This document shows, one piece after another, positions 18,374 through 27,770 of a stretch of DNA of 64,000 nucleotides (position 1 is the first letter of the stretch; the number at the start of each line of letters is the position of its first letter). The notes below the pieces were generated by a model. That model saw only the letters and a program-made list of their open reading frames with translations, searched no databases and was not told the DNA's origin. This DNA comes from Bacillota bacterium (GTDB taxonomy: Bacteria > Bacillota > Clostridia > DSM-8532): assembly GCA_023411795.1 (NCBI GenBank), contig JAEYOK010000035.1:248001-312000 (forward strand), written 5' to 3'. The position numbers and the translations under genes are program-made.

Positions 18374-20989
18374 TTACTGTTTTTTGATTTTGTTACTAAT
18401 ATACTTTTCTAATTCTACTATAGGTATGATTGATATAGATAGTCCTATAGCAATTAATAAATCCATGGCAGATAGTGCGGTAAGCTCAAATATCGTGTTC
18501 AAACCTGGAATATAGATTACTGTTAGGGTTAGCACAAAGGATGCCAGCATAGCTATTAGCAAAAACTTATTCTGTCCCTTAATAGTAAAAATTGAGTGCG
18601 TGCTTGACCTTAAGTTAAGAGAATGAAAGATTTCACATAAAGATAATGTCATAAATGCCATAGTCATAGCTGTGGTTTGCCTTGTTGGGTCCGATAAATA
18701 ATTATTAGAATACCCTACCATGAATGATATTAATGTAAGAATTGCAATTATTACACCCTGATAAATAATCCTAACTCCCAATTTGTTCGCAAAGATGCCT
18801 TCCTTTGGGTCTCGGGGAGGCTTTGCCATAATATCGTTTTCAGCCTTTTCCATACCAAGTGCTATAGCCGGAAATGTATCGGTTATAAGATTTATCCAAA
18901 GAATATGGATAGGAGAAAACAACTTCAGGTTCATTAAGGTTGCAACAAATAGTGCCACAACTTCGCTGAGATTTGAAGATAATAAAAATTGAATAGATTT
19001 CCTTACATTATCGTAAATTCTGCGTCCTTCTTCTACAGCATATACGATAGATGCAAAATTGTCATCGGCAAGAACCATATCTGAAACACTTTTGCTTACG
19101 TCGGTTCCGGTTATTCCCATCCCGACCCCAATATCGGCTGTTTTAAGAGCAGGTGCATCATTTACACCATCGCCTGTCATAGCGGTTATTTTACCTTTTT
19201 TCTTCCAAGCGCTCACAATACGAACCTTATGTTCAGGTTGAACACGGGCATAAACAGAATACTTATCAATTTTTCCTTCAAACTCTTCATCTGACATTTT
19301 TGCTATTTCAGCACCAGTTATAGCTTGGCTTTCATCAGTTATTATGCCAAGGTCTTTAGCGATGGCTATAGCTGTATCTCTATGATCTCCTGTTATCATA
19401 ATGGGGCGTATGCCTGATGACCGGCATTCTTCAATTGCCGCTTTCGCTTCAGGGCGAACCGGATCAATCATACCGGTTAGTCCAATAAAAATTAGATTCT
19501 TTTCAAGATTTTCAGGAGTAGTGTCTTCTGGTACCCTGTCCCAGTACCTCATAGCCGAACCGAGAACTCTTAATGCTTTCCCGGCCATCTCCTTGTTCTT
19601 GTCTAAAATTTGCTGACGAAGTTCGTCATTTAAAGAAACCTCTCCTTGAGGAGTAAGCATGTGGCTGCATTTTTTCAACAACTCATCAGGGGCACCCTTT
19701 GTATATTGAATAAAGCGGCTCTCTGTCTTGTGAATGGTGGACATCATCTTTCTCATTGAATCAAACGGGGCCTCTGCTACACGGGGTAGCTTCTTTTCCA
19801 CATCATTCTTGTTTTTACCTGAGTCAAGTGCAAATCTGACAAGTGCGCTTTCAGTCGGTTCTCCAATTATATTTCCATCTTCTTCTGACAAAGCGGCATC
19901 ATTGCAAAGGGCCATTGACAATACAAGCTGATTTTCACAGCCAAAACTATCTACTACAGTCATTTTGTTTTGTGTTAGAGTGCCTGTCTTATCTGAGCAA
20001 ATCACTTGGGTACACCCAAGGGTTTCAACCGCGGTAAGCTTTCGTATAATAGCGTTTCTCTTGGACATTTTTGTTACGCCTATGGATAAAACAACCGTTA
20101 CTACTGCTACAAGACCTTCAGGAATGGCAGCGACTGCAAGACTTATTGCCAACATAAACATCTCCAGTACATGGCCACCGGCAAAACCACCATTTCTTAA
20201 AACACTGAATATAAAAATGAAGACGCTTATTCCCAGAACGCCTATACTTAGCACTTTACTAAGAGACGCAAGCTTTTTCTGTAATGGTGTCTTCTCATTT
20301 TCGGTTTTTGATATTATCCCTGCTATTTTTCCCATCTCAGTGGACATCCCAGTACCCACAACAACGCCTTCGCCTCGACCATAGACGGTATTAGTTCCCA
20401 TGTAGGCCATGTTCCGGCGATCGCCCAAAGGCACATCATCGTCAGTTGATGAGGTAATAATCTGGTGAGACTTATCTACTGGGACAGATTCTCCTGTCAA
20501 TGAAGCTTCTTCAATTTTTAAACTGGATGAATTTATAATCCTCATGTCTGCAGGAATTGCGTCTCCGGCTTCCAGCAATACGATATCACCCGGTACTATA
20601 TCCTCAGACTTTATTTTAATAATACTTCCATTTCTTCTTACCCTTGAATATGGAGATGACATTTGCTGTAGAGCTTCGATGGCCTTTTCAGCCTTCCCCT
20701 CCTGAACAACTCCGAGAACGGAATTAAGCAGAACAACTGATAAAATAATTATCATATCGGCTATTTCAGAAACAACTCCCGATATAATTGCGGCTGCTAT
20801 GAGAACTAAAACCATGGGATCGGTCATTTGCCCTAGAAAACGGGCAATAAGACTTTTTTTCTTTCCTTCAGTAAGTTTATTTTTACCGTATTCGTTCAAT
20901 CTTTCAACAGCTTCGGATGAATTCAGACCATTACTAGAGGTTTTTTCTTGGCTTAGCACGGTTTCAATGCTTTCAAAATAGTGCTTCAT
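18374..20989 (-). CDS. Calcium-transporting P-type ATPase (P2A/PMCA-like)
   Basis: An 871-residue P2-type ATPase that would export Ca2+. An N-terminal cation-ATPase domain precedes the actuator domain (SLTGESVPVDK). PEGLVAVVTVVLSIG in helix 4 carries the Ca2+-site glutamate. The phosphorylated Asp lies in CSDKTGTLTQNKM (about 330). TGDHRDTAIAIAKDLGI and the hinge TAMTGDGVNDAPALK follow. Helix 6 has NLITDTFPAIALG, with the N-x-x-T-D residues of calcium pumps. I start at 20989 (MKHYFE), where homologues begin; an upstream in-frame ATG adds eight residues. No heavy-metal domain is present. Confidence 0.92.
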   Translation of the reverse strand: MKHYFESIETVLSQEKTSSNGLNSSEAVERLNEYGKNKLTEGKKKSLIARFLGQMTDPMVLVLIAAAIISGVVSEIADMIIILSVVLLNSVLGVVQEGKAEKAIEALQQMSSPYSRVRRNGSIIKIKSEDIVPGDIVLLEAGDAIPADMRIINSSSLKIEEASLTGESVPVDKSHQIITSSTDDDVPLGDRRNMAYMGTNTVYGRGEGVVVGTGMSTEMGKIAGIISKTENEKTPLQKKLASLSKVLSIGVLGISVFIFIFSVLRNGGFAGGHVLEMFMLAISLAVAAIPEGLVAVVTVVLSIGVTKMSKRNAIIRKLTAVETLGCTQVICSDKTGTLTQNKMTVVDSFGCENQLVLSMALCNDAALSEEDGNIIGEPTESALVRFALDSGKNKNDVEKKLPRVAEAPFDSMRKMMSTIHKTESRFIQYTKGAPDELLKKCSHMLTPQGEVSLNDELRQQILDKNKEMAGKALRVLGSAMRYWDRVPEDTTPENLEKNLIFIGLTGMIDPVRPEAKAAIEECRSSGIRPIMITGDHRDTAIAIAKDLGIITDESQAITGAEIAKMSDEEFEGKIDKYSVYARVQPEHKVRIVSAWKKKGKITAMTGDGVNDAPALKTADIGVGMGITGTDVSKSVSDMVLADDNFASIVYAVEEGRRIYDNVRKSIQFLLSSNLSEVVALFVATLMNLKLFSPIHILWINLITDTFPAIALGMEKAENDIMAKPPRDPKEGIFANKLGVRIIYQGVIIAILTLISFMVGYSNNYLSDPTRQTTAMTMAFMTLSLCEIFHSLNLRSSTHSIFTIKGQNKFLLIAMLASFVLTLTVIYIPGLNTIFELTALSAMDLLIAIGLSISIIPIVELEKYISNKIKKQ

Positions 20990-21190
20990 ATAAAACAAAA
21001 AGCCCCTTTCCATACCCTACTTATTTACAAAACAATTAATTTTTACATTACAAAAGGCATTATCATATTATATAATAAATGATAGCTATCAGTTAAGTAT
21101 ATACCACATTTTCGCTGTATTATTCTACAGTTTTAATATCATTAATCCGACATATCTAGTAGTGGATAACATATCACGGGGGAAATACTG

Positions 21191-22528
21191 ATGAAAATTA
21201 TGGGTAAAGCACTTTTACATATTTTGATTATATTAATTTTAACTACTTCATGCAGTCCGAAGTTCATGAAGTCAGGAGAAGTTACTTATAATTTTGATTC
21301 CGATAATATGTTAAGTACTTCTGAGGAGCTTTTATCATCATACAAGGAAAATATAGTAATAGCAGCTGTACCTGAAATACTTTCACCTCTTCAAAACGAA
21401 ACTGACGGACTTAGATACATTCTTGGGTCTTATTTGAATCCCCATAATTCTCTGTTTATCGGTGAAAATAACAAAGAATTCCTCGAATCTAGTCTGCTTA
21501 ATAGTCAAAGCCCTTACATCCCGGTTACCGTAGAAAACTGGGAAAAAATTGTACAAATTATTTTTTCATTTGAAGGTAATGAAAAAAATTTTTTAAAGAA
21601 ATATATTCTTGATTTTGCGACAGAGGATAAGATTGAAAGACAATACGCAGTATCAGGTTTAATGAATCTATTATCATTAAAATATCCTCTCTCTTTAGGT
21701 GGGGATAATATCAGCCTTCAAAAATCAGAAGTTATATCCGACCTAAGCGATATTGATGAGGTACACAGAGATCTTATTCGCGAAGCCTTTTGTCTGGGAT
21801 TCACAGATTTTTCAGTAGATAAAGACAGACTTTTCAGGCCTTCTGATTATTTAAGTAATGGAGAAGCGGTCTCCATGCTTTATCGCATTTTATCCAACTT
21901 GGGAATACCTGTTTTAGAACAAACAGAAGCCTCCGGTGAGAAGCAAATATCCACTGATGAGAAAAAACCGTCAGAAAGTGATTCAGATTCCTTCGGTATT
22001 GAGAGCATATTACTTGAATACAACAACTATAAAACGAGTCTTGAAAAAAGTAATAAAGCATCAAATAAAAAAAGGCTGGAAATGCTGCTCTTGTCAGAAG
22101 ATATTATTGGATTATCTAGTGATGAACTTCAGCTTCATACCATAGATAAACCATTGTCCATAGAGAAATGGGCAAAAATATTGGAGCAGGTATTTGGCCT
22201 GAATCCTGAGATGATCAATCCTTATTTAAGCTTCGAAACCGACGGTACACTACCCTATGACATCGCAGCAATCAGTATTTTTAAGTTATCGGAAAAATTG
22301 GTCGGGTACGACCCCAGGGACGCGACCGAGAAAGAGCTTATGGATGCCCGAGCTGCTATTCCTCAATTTGAAACTGCAAGAGACACTAGTAAATTTGCTC
22401 AGATGTTCTCATCGGGCTTACTGGAAGGGTTATATGATATACCCGGTTTCACTCCCCAAAGGCCAGTAAACGAAACTGAGGCCTTACTACTTGTTAAACG
22501 TATGACAAAAGGTTTTACACTGAAATAG
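21191..22528 (+). CDS. Lipoprotein with two SLH-like repeat units
   Basis: A 445-residue lipoprotein that I cannot assign to a named family. Lipobox LTTSC puts the anchored cysteine at residue 21. An internal duplication is visible. Unit 1 (about 111-240) runs PVTVENWEKIVQIIF, an alpha-helical stretch, then an SLH-like segment with LSDIDEVHRDLIREAF and FRPSDYLSNGEAVSML. Unit 2 (about 321-440) has PLSIEKWAKILEQVF, then FAQMFSSGLLEGL and FTPQRPVNETEALLLV. S-layer-homology domains share the pattern F-P-x3-L/V-x-R/G-x-E-A. A Ser/Lys/Asp-rich linker joins the units. It may bind secondary cell-wall polymer. Its 3' end overlaps the SGNH gene by 14 bases, convergently. Confidence 0.75.
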   Translation: MKIMGKALLHILIILILTTSCSPKFMKSGEVTYNFDSDNMLSTSEELLSSYKENIVIAAVPEILSPLQNETDGLRYILGSYLNPHNSLFIGENNKEFLESSLLNSQSPYIPVTVENWEKIVQIIFSFEGNEKNFLKKYILDFATEDKIERQYAVSGLMNLLSLKYPLSLGGDNISLQKSEVISDLSDIDEVHRDLIREAFCLGFTDFSVDKDRLFRPSDYLSNGEAVSMLYRILSNLGIPVLEQTEASGEKQISTDEKKPSESDSDSFGIESILLEYNNYKTSLEKSNKASNKKRLEMLLLSEDIIGLSSDELQLHTIDKPLSIEKWAKILEQVFGLNPEMINPYLSFETDGTLPYDIAAISIFKLSEKLVGYDPRDATEKELMDARAAIPQFETARDTSKFAQMFSSGLLEGLYDIPGFTPQRPVNETEALLLVKRMTKGFTLK

Positions 22529-23222
22529 GCTGTACGGTTCTTTTAGCAAAATCTGAAAAGGTTTGGTTTATTAACTGATGACCCTCTTCATTCGGATGTA
22601 TGCCATCCTCACACAAATAATTGTAATAATCGCGCTTTAGTAAAAAAGGGAGCCTTACATCAATTAAATCACAGGAAAGGCTTATTGCAATGTCTGTAAT
22701 AGCAAGGCTATATGTCTCATGATGGCGGTAAATTAGTTCTTTTTCACCAAGCCATTTAAGTATGGCATCGGCATTAAGCCCTTTAGAAATCCACTCAAAA
22801 TATTTCCCTGAATGTATCGGTGGCAGAGTCATTAATATAGGTCTAACACCATGCTTTCGCAAGGTTTGAACCATTTCGATTATGCATTCCTTAAAAACCT
22901 CCAGTGGTGTATTTGGCTGATGCTCTTTCTCCGGGTTTTCTGATACATCCGCCCATTTGAAATCACAATCATTTCCGCCAAACTCTATAATAGCGGCTTC
23001 TGCTTCAGCTCCTTTATTAAGGGCATCTACCATAAGGTTTCTGGCCTTAGGAGCCGTCATACCGAATTTTGAATTATTCTTTACCGATAACCCCATTTCA
23101 GCCATCTTTCCTAAAGTCATATTCATGTCAAGATGCTTGTATTTCTTACGATTTGCATCATAAATAATACCTTTGAGAACCGAGTCGCCCCAAACTTCTA
23201 CGCGCTTTAACATTCCTATCAT
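22515..23222 (-). CDS. SGNH/GDSL-type hydrolase
   Basis: A 235-residue SGNH-fold esterase or lipase-like hydrolase. Block I is VEVWGDSVLKG (Ser about 14), block II is the Gly in FGMTAPKAR, block III is IEFGGNDCDF (Asn about 86) and block V is DGIHPNEEGH (Asp and His, about 212-220). There is no signal peptide, so it is cytoplasmic. The substrate is unknown. Start 22515-23222 uses AGGAAG before ATG; a second ATG three codons on is possible. Its promoter faces that of DUF1836 and carries a palindrome. Confidence 0.85.
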   Translation of the reverse strand: MIGMLKRVEVWGDSVLKGIIYDANRKKYKHLDMNMTLGKMAEMGLSVKNNSKFGMTAPKARNLMVDALNKGAEAEAAIIEFGGNDCDFKWADVSENPEKEHQPNTPLEVFKECIIEMVQTLRKHGVRPILMTLPPIHSGKYFEWISKGLNADAILKWLGEKELIYRHHETYSLAITDIAISLSCDLIDVRLPFLLKRDYYNYLCEDGIHPNEEGHQLINQTFSDFAKRTVQPISV

Positions 23223-23256
23223 AATTACTTCCTATGATTTTATTTATTAGTTTATC

Positions 23257-23299
23257 TAGTTTTCAAAACTATATTATATTAGTTATCCAATTATGTCAA
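23257..23299 (-). promoter_or_regulatory. Promoter of the SGNH hydrolase gene with perfect palindrome
   Basis: On the minus strand, a perfect -35 TTGACA (23294-23299) and -10 TAATAT (23271-23276) are 17 bases apart. TAGTTTT-C-AAAACTA (23257-23271) is a perfect inverted repeat touching the -10 and covering the likely transcription start, the classic place for a repressor. Confidence 0.6.
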
Positions 23300-23316
23300 C
23301 TATGTTTTATATTATA

Positions 23317-23345
23317 TTGAATAGTTTATATCTTTATAATATAAT
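23317..23345 (+). promoter_or_regulatory. Promoter of the DUF1836 gene
   Basis: TTGAAT (23317-23322) and TATAAT (23340-23345) are 17 bases apart, about 47 bases before the start codon and divergent from the SGNH promoter. Confidence 0.5.
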
Positions 23346-23391
23346 GATTAAATATTGATTAAAAATAATTATATATGTATGAGGTAGTTCT

Positions 23392-24039
23392 ATGGATTCT
23401 TTAAAAAATGTTCTATTAAACTGGATAGATGAATTGGAGAACTACAGGATTCCGGAGTGGGACTCCCTTCCTGACATAGATTTATACATGGATCAAGTTA
23501 TAACCTATTTAGAAAGGCAATTATCAATCTTTGCCAAATCCGAAAGCGAAAAATTCATTACTCCGGCAATGATTAATAATTATGTTAAAAATGAAATTAT
23601 TCCCCGACCTTCCCATAAAAAATACACCAGAGAGCATATTGCCCAACTGATGACAATTTTATATCTTAAACAAGTACTATCTTTAATTGATATAAATAAC
23701 TTAATCTCTCACGAAACATCGGACAAGCCAATTAATATTTTGGTTGAACAGCTAAATTCCATACAATTTGATGCCTTTAAAAAGACCTCCGTCAGTGTTA
23801 GGGAAGCCCTAAAAAGCTTAGATAGTAGTTCCGGTGATAATATAAATGCTGAAAGTTTAAGCCTTTTAGCTTTAAAATTCGCATTAGAAGCCAATGCAAA
23901 CCGCATTGCTGCAAAAAAAATATTGGATGAGCTTACGGCATATAAATCTAGAGTGCATGAAAATAGTGCATTCGAAAAAGAAAAAACCAACGGAATAAAA
24001 GAGAAAGAAAAAGACAAGAACAAGGACAAAAATAAATAG
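23392..24039 (+). CDS. DUF1836 domain protein, putative MerR-like regulator
   Basis: A 215-residue protein with the DUF1836 domain across about residues 10-150. The segment ITPAMINNYVKNEIIPRPSHKKYTREHIAQLMTI (about 55-88) resembles the winged helix of MerR regulators: a helix-turn-helix followed by the x-x-x-Y-x-x-x-H-I wing. DNA binding is therefore plausible but not shown. The C-terminus is a charged Lys/Glu/Asp tail. The gene is divergent from the SGNH hydrolase gene, whose promoter has a perfect palindrome. Its stop is two bases from the convergent AlbA_2 gene. Confidence 0.8.
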   Translation: MDSLKNVLLNWIDELENYRIPEWDSLPDIDLYMDQVITYLERQLSIFAKSESEKFITPAMINNYVKNEIIPRPSHKKYTREHIAQLMTILYLKQVLSLIDINNLISHETSDKPINILVEQLNSIQFDAFKKTSVSVREALKSLDSSSGDNINAESLSLLALKFALEANANRIAAKKILDELTAYKSRVHENSAFEKEKTNGIKEKEKDKNKDKNK

Positions 24040-24041
24040 TA

Positions 24042-25166
24042 CTATCTCGGTAATATTACTTTAAAGCTGTTTTGCTTTATTAGATTTATGAACTTAACTT
24101 TTCCAATCCCCTCGAAGGATTTGCGTATCCTATTCATACCTATGCCTGTTTTTATGAAGCGCTTTTGCTCATCAATAGTTATAAGACGCTGATAAAGCCA
24201 AGGGTTACGCCTCTCTGGTGAACATCCCTTTAAGTGAAGATTCACATTACTGCTTTGGGATATGGCACCAGGATTTACTATTTCAATCTTCTTATCGGTG
24301 ATATCAATTGTAACACCTCTTGAAAGGTCTAAATAATCTCTATGGACTAGAGCATTGGCTAAAGCCTCTTCAAAAGCGTCAAAAGGATAGTCTTCCCGGT
24401 TAATCATATCTTTGACCCTGTTCATTACCTGATCCATAATGGACAGAATATTCCCGGATATCATTTCCACTTTATTTTTACAGGTAATTCGTATATAAGA
24501 ATTTGGTAAAAATATCTGAGGGTTTTTGCCAAAAAGCAACAAACCTCCTATAGTTGGTGAGTATTCACCATCACTTCTTAGGCTGATAAATCCAAAAGCA
24601 TCCAGAATAATACTTTTTGGTTCATTAATAGAAATGTTTATACTATTAAAATATTGATTAATCCTACCAAAATCGAGATCCTCAAGAGATGCATTTTTAA
24701 TCAATACTGTCTCGAAGGATAAGAGTCCGTTTTCCTGCATCATAGAAGCCAGCTCGGCACGTCTGGCGAAATCAGTGGTTGATCCTCTGCGAACATAAAA
24801 GGCTCCTGTTTGAATCATTTGATGAGGAGCATGACGGCTTCTGAATATAGTTAGCACCGCAACAGTCTTATCGTTAATTTGAACGAAATCCACATTGACA
24901 GGCACCGGAGGATCAGTTCGATTGTAAATTATCTGTTGAATCTGTTCCTCCTGAAAATCGCTGGAATTAATACCTATAATATGTTTGGTTTTATCCTCCA
25001 CACCATAAATAATATATCCGCGCCCACCACGGGAATTAGCTATAGCCGTAACATCCTTTACCAGTTCTTTTTTCTCACCTTCGGTGTTAAGCTTTAGCTC
25101 TGCCTTGAAATCTAGTTTTTCACCTTCTTCTTTTGAGAGAAGCTGTTTCAACCTTTGAGTATCCAC
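24042..25166 (-). CDS. AlbA_2 (Schlafen-like) domain ATP-binding protein
   Basis: A 374-residue protein that begins with an AlbA_2 / Schlafen-type domain (about residues 1-125). Visible motifs are EGEKLDFKAEL, TAIANSRGGRGYIIYGVED and FYVRRGSTT. A C-terminal region with ANALVHRDYLDLSRGVTIDITDKKIEIVNPG is the GHKL-like ATP-binding segment found in bacterial AlbA_2 proteins often labelled transcriptional regulators. The usual C-terminal winged helix seems to be missing, since the protein ends soon after the RIRKSFEG motif. Translation starts at GTG behind a G-rich ribosome site. It follows the cdd-era-recO genes on the same strand. The role is unknown. Confidence 0.82.
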   Translation of the reverse strand: MDTQRLKQLLSKEEGEKLDFKAELKLNTEGEKKELVKDVTAIANSRGGRGYIIYGVEDKTKHIIGINSSDFQEEQIQQIIYNRTDPPVPVNVDFVQINDKTVAVLTIFRSRHAPHQMIQTGAFYVRRGSTTDFARRAELASMMQENGLLSFETVLIKNASLEDLDFGRINQYFNSINISINEPKSIILDAFGFISLRSDGEYSPTIGGLLLFGKNPQIFLPNSYIRITCKNKVEMISGNILSIMDQVMNRVKDMINREDYPFDAFEEALANALVHRDYLDLSRGVTIDITDKKIEIVNPGAISQSSNVNLHLKGCSPERRNPWLYQRLITIDEQKRFIKTGIGMNRIRKSFEGIGKVKFINLIKQNSFKVILPR

Positions 25167-25198
25167 CTATACAATACTCCCCCCTTTAGGTTTTAACT

Positions 25199-25483
25199 TT
25201 ATAGACCTATTTCAAGTATATTATAACTTGCCCATTCAGCTAGAAAAATGTCAGATTGCATTAGTATTCCAAAATTACTCCTGCTTTTTATACCCTCAAA
25301 ATCATAATGCGCGAGAGTGAATTCTACTTTTACCTCTTTATTATTTAACAAACCTGTACAAATAAATTGAGTATCCGGCTCAACATTTTCAAATTCAAGA
25401 TATTTTCCTTCAAGGGATCCCTCCGGCAATTCTCTTGTGTTCTTTTTGTACATTATTTCTCCGGAACTAAATAAATGCTTCAT
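25199..25483 (-). CDS. Small hypothetical protein downstream of recO
   Basis: A 94-residue protein I do not recognise. It has no signal peptide or membrane segment. Its composition (EGKYLEFENVEPDTQFICTGLLNNKEVKVEFTLAHYDF) suggests beta strands and a compact small-domain fold. The reading frame could begin at a TTG that overlaps the recO stop, but the ATG at 25483 is preceded by GAGGTCGGGG, so I start there. It lies between recO and the AlbA_2 gene in a tight same-strand run and is probably co-transcribed. Confidence 0.65.
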   Translation of the reverse strand: MKHLFSSGEIMYKKNTRELPEGSLEGKYLEFENVEPDTQFICTGLLNNKEVKVEFTLAHYDFEGIKSRSNFGILMQSDIFLAEWASYNILEIGL

Positions 25484-25509
25484 TTTTTCCCCGACCTCAC
25501 TTGTAAAAA

Positions 25510-26256
25510 TCAATTTAACTCAAATTCCTTTAATATATCTAGTTTTCTATAGGATTTATCATGTTGCAGGCTTATGTATCTGAATGCAATTGTGGAAAAC
25601 ACCGATAATAATTTATCAGACAGCTCAAAATTAAATATTCCACTCTTTTCGGCGCACAAAACATATAAAATGCCCTTTGCAGCTCCCACATCAACCATTA
25701 TAGCATCAGTATCCTGTTTTGAACATTTCTCGCATATAAATCCACAATTCTTAAAGCTGAAATATATATCCTCAATATCGCATGTATTGCAGACTGAACA
25801 GCAGCACACATTGGGAGGATAGCCTGTTATTTGCATTAGCTTCAATGCAAATGCCGAAGATACCAGCAGTGGATTTCTACCTTTTTTCAGTGCTTGAAGG
25901 GCATATAGTAATAAGTTAAGAATATGGGATGATAAGGTGGCGTCCTGGGCCGCATCCCCCGCCATCTCAAGAATATGGGCAGCGTGAGTAAACTTTGTCA
26001 AATCTGAAGCTAAATCATAATAATTTATCAGGACATCGCAGTTATTTAATGAGAAGCCTGAATTCCCTTTAAAAAGAACATATTCACCGTAAGTGAGAAC
26101 CTGTGTTCCATATGATGCACGGCTACCGTTCTTTTTCGCATTCCTGGCTGAAACAGAAATTTTTCCTAAATCCTCTGATATTACTGTGAGCATTTTATCA
26201 GTGTCATTATAGGATACTTCCCTTATTACAATACCCTTCGTCTTAATTACTGCCAT
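25510..26256 (-). CDS. recO: DNA repair protein RecO
   Basis: A 248-residue RecO, which loads RecA on gaps together with RecF and RecR and anneals SSB-coated strands. The N-terminal OB fold is seen in KTKGIVIREVSYNDTDKMLTVISEDLGKISVSARNAKK (residues 4-41). The central helical domain follows. A four-cysteine zinc knuckle is intact: CCCSVCNTC around 150 and CGFICEKC around 170. It lies 15 bases after era, an arrangement common in Firmicutes. Confidence 0.93.
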   Translation of the reverse strand: MAVIKTKGIVIREVSYNDTDKMLTVISEDLGKISVSARNAKKNGSRASYGTQVLTYGEYVLFKGNSGFSLNNCDVLINYYDLASDLTKFTHAAHILEMAGDAAQDATLSSHILNLLLYALQALKKGRNPLLVSSAFALKLMQITGYPPNVCCCSVCNTCDIEDIYFSFKNCGFICEKCSKQDTDAIMVDVGAAKGILYVLCAEKSGIFNFELSDKLLSVFSTIAFRYISLQHDKSYRKLDILKEFELN

Positions 26257-26271
26257 TTTCCTAAAAACCCG

Positions 26272-27171
26272 CTAATCTTTATTATTATAGCCCAGTTCAT
26301 TTAGCATAAAATCGCTGTTACGCCAATCATCCTTTACCTTTACCCAAAGCTTCAGGAATACCTTTGAATCGAAAAGTCGCTCCATATCCTGCCTTGCAAG
26401 CATACCGACTTTTTTCAATATAGCTCCGTCCTTGCCTATTATAATGCCCTTATGAGATTCCTTCTCGCAATAGATATTGGCATCAATCTCGATAATATTC
26501 TTTTCCTTTTTTTCTTTAAACCCTATGACCTCAATTCCAATGCCGTGAGGGACTTCATCACTTAACATGTCAAGTAGCTTTTCTCTTATCATCTCTTGAA
26601 CCAGAACTCTTTCATTCTGATCCGTCAACATATCCTCGGGATAAAACATCTCTCCTTCGGGAAGGAGCTTACTTATTGCATCGAGAACCTGAGCCTTCGT
26701 ATTTGCCTTAGAAGCACTGATGGGTATTATCTCTTCAAAGTCATATGCTTCATTGTATTGAGCTATAAGAGGAAGTAAAGTACTCTTTTCAACCAGGTCA
26801 ATTTTGTTAATCAGAAGTATTACAGGTGCTCCTGTCTTTTCAAGTTCTTCAATTATCATTGCATCGCCGGGTCCGATTCTCTTATCGGTTGCCTCTACCA
26901 GATACAGAATCAGATCGACATCCTCAAAGGCATTAAAGGCTTCTTTCATCATATATTGCCCGAGTTTGTTTTTTGGCTTATGAATACCAGGGGTGTCAAC
27001 AAAAACCATCTGGTACTCATCTGTTGTCAAGATGGTACGGATATTGTGCCGGGTGGTCTGGGGCTTATTTGACATAATTGCCACCTTCTCGCCTGTTAGA
27101 AGGTTTAAAAGGGTGGATTTGCCAACATTCGGCCTCCCCACTATTGCTATAAAGCCTGATTTAAATGCCAT
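26272..27171 (-). CDS. era: GTPase Era
   Basis: A 299-residue Era GTPase, which binds 16S rRNA and assists 30S assembly. G1 is GRPNVGKSTLL, the switch region TTRHNIRTIL, G3 DTPGIHKPKNKL, G4 NKIDLV and G5 SASKANT. The C-terminal KH domain includes IGKDGAILKKVGMLARQDMERLF. The frame extends 27 codons upstream inside cdd, but the Era fold begins MAFKSGFIAIVG; the ATG at 27171 is one base after the cdd stop and 12 bases after GGAGG. It is translationally coupled to cdd. Confidence 0.95.
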   Translation of the reverse strand: MAFKSGFIAIVGRPNVGKSTLLNLLTGEKVAIMSNKPQTTRHNIRTILTTDEYQMVFVDTPGIHKPKNKLGQYMMKEAFNAFEDVDLILYLVEATDKRIGPGDAMIIEELEKTGAPVILLINKIDLVEKSTLLPLIAQYNEAYDFEEIIPISASKANTKAQVLDAISKLLPEGEMFYPEDMLTDQNERVLVQEMIREKLLDMLSDEVPHGIGIEVIGFKEKKEKNIIEIDANIYCEKESHKGIIIGKDGAILKKVGMLARQDMERLFDSKVFLKLWVKVKDDWRNSDFMLNELGYNNKD

Positions 27172-27172
27172 A

Positions 27173-27613
27173 TTATTTAACATCCTCCATGTCACTAGGT
27201 TTAAAAGAATGAGGTAAAATCTCTTCAAAGGAATATGTTTCATATTCGCCACTATGATTGCTTAAATACAGTGGCATATTAGGCAAGCAAAACTCGCCTA
27301 AAAACTGTCTGCATATACCGCAGGGCATTGTAAAGTTATTACTGTCACTGGAAACAGCTATGGCTAATATTTTCTTAGCTCCGTCTGATATCGCCTTGAC
27401 AGCAGCTGTTCTTTCTGCGCAGATAGCTGCTCCATAAGAAGCATTCTCCACATTGCAACCGGTATAAACCTTACCGTTATCAGCATAGAGAGCAGCTCCT
27501 ACATGAAAACCGGAGTAAGGAACATATGCATTTTCTTTTGCTTCAACGGCAAGTCTAACCAAATTTTCGGGTTTCTCAAAGTCTATACTATTTATTGATT
27601 TATCCCCTGACAT
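27173..27613 (-). CDS. cdd: Cytidine deaminase
   Basis: A 146-residue homotetrameric-type cytidine deaminase for pyrimidine salvage. The zinc site is complete: CNVENASYGAAICAERTA (Cys and catalytic Glu), and PCGICRQFLGEF (two Cys). AYVPYSGFHVGAAL is the N-terminal substrate loop. It heads the run cdd-era-recO, with era starting one base after its stop. A GGGGGAAA ribosome site precedes the ATG. Confidence 0.95.
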   Translation of the reverse strand: MSGDKSINSIDFEKPENLVRLAVEAKENAYVPYSGFHVGAALYADNGKVYTGCNVENASYGAAICAERTAAVKAISDGAKKILAIAVSSDSNNFTMPCGICRQFLGEFCLPNMPLYLSNHSGEYETYSFEEILPHSFKPSDMEDVK

Positions 27614-27770
27614 TTAATTTCCCCCTGTATAGGTAGACTGTAATCTTTAAGACCATTGTACCACTTTGCAGCATTTTGGGGTAGCCTTACAAACCAATGA
27701 AAAGTTAATATTATTTTTAATAACCTTAGTTAGCTTTTCAAAACATTTCATAAAATTTCCGATAAACCTC

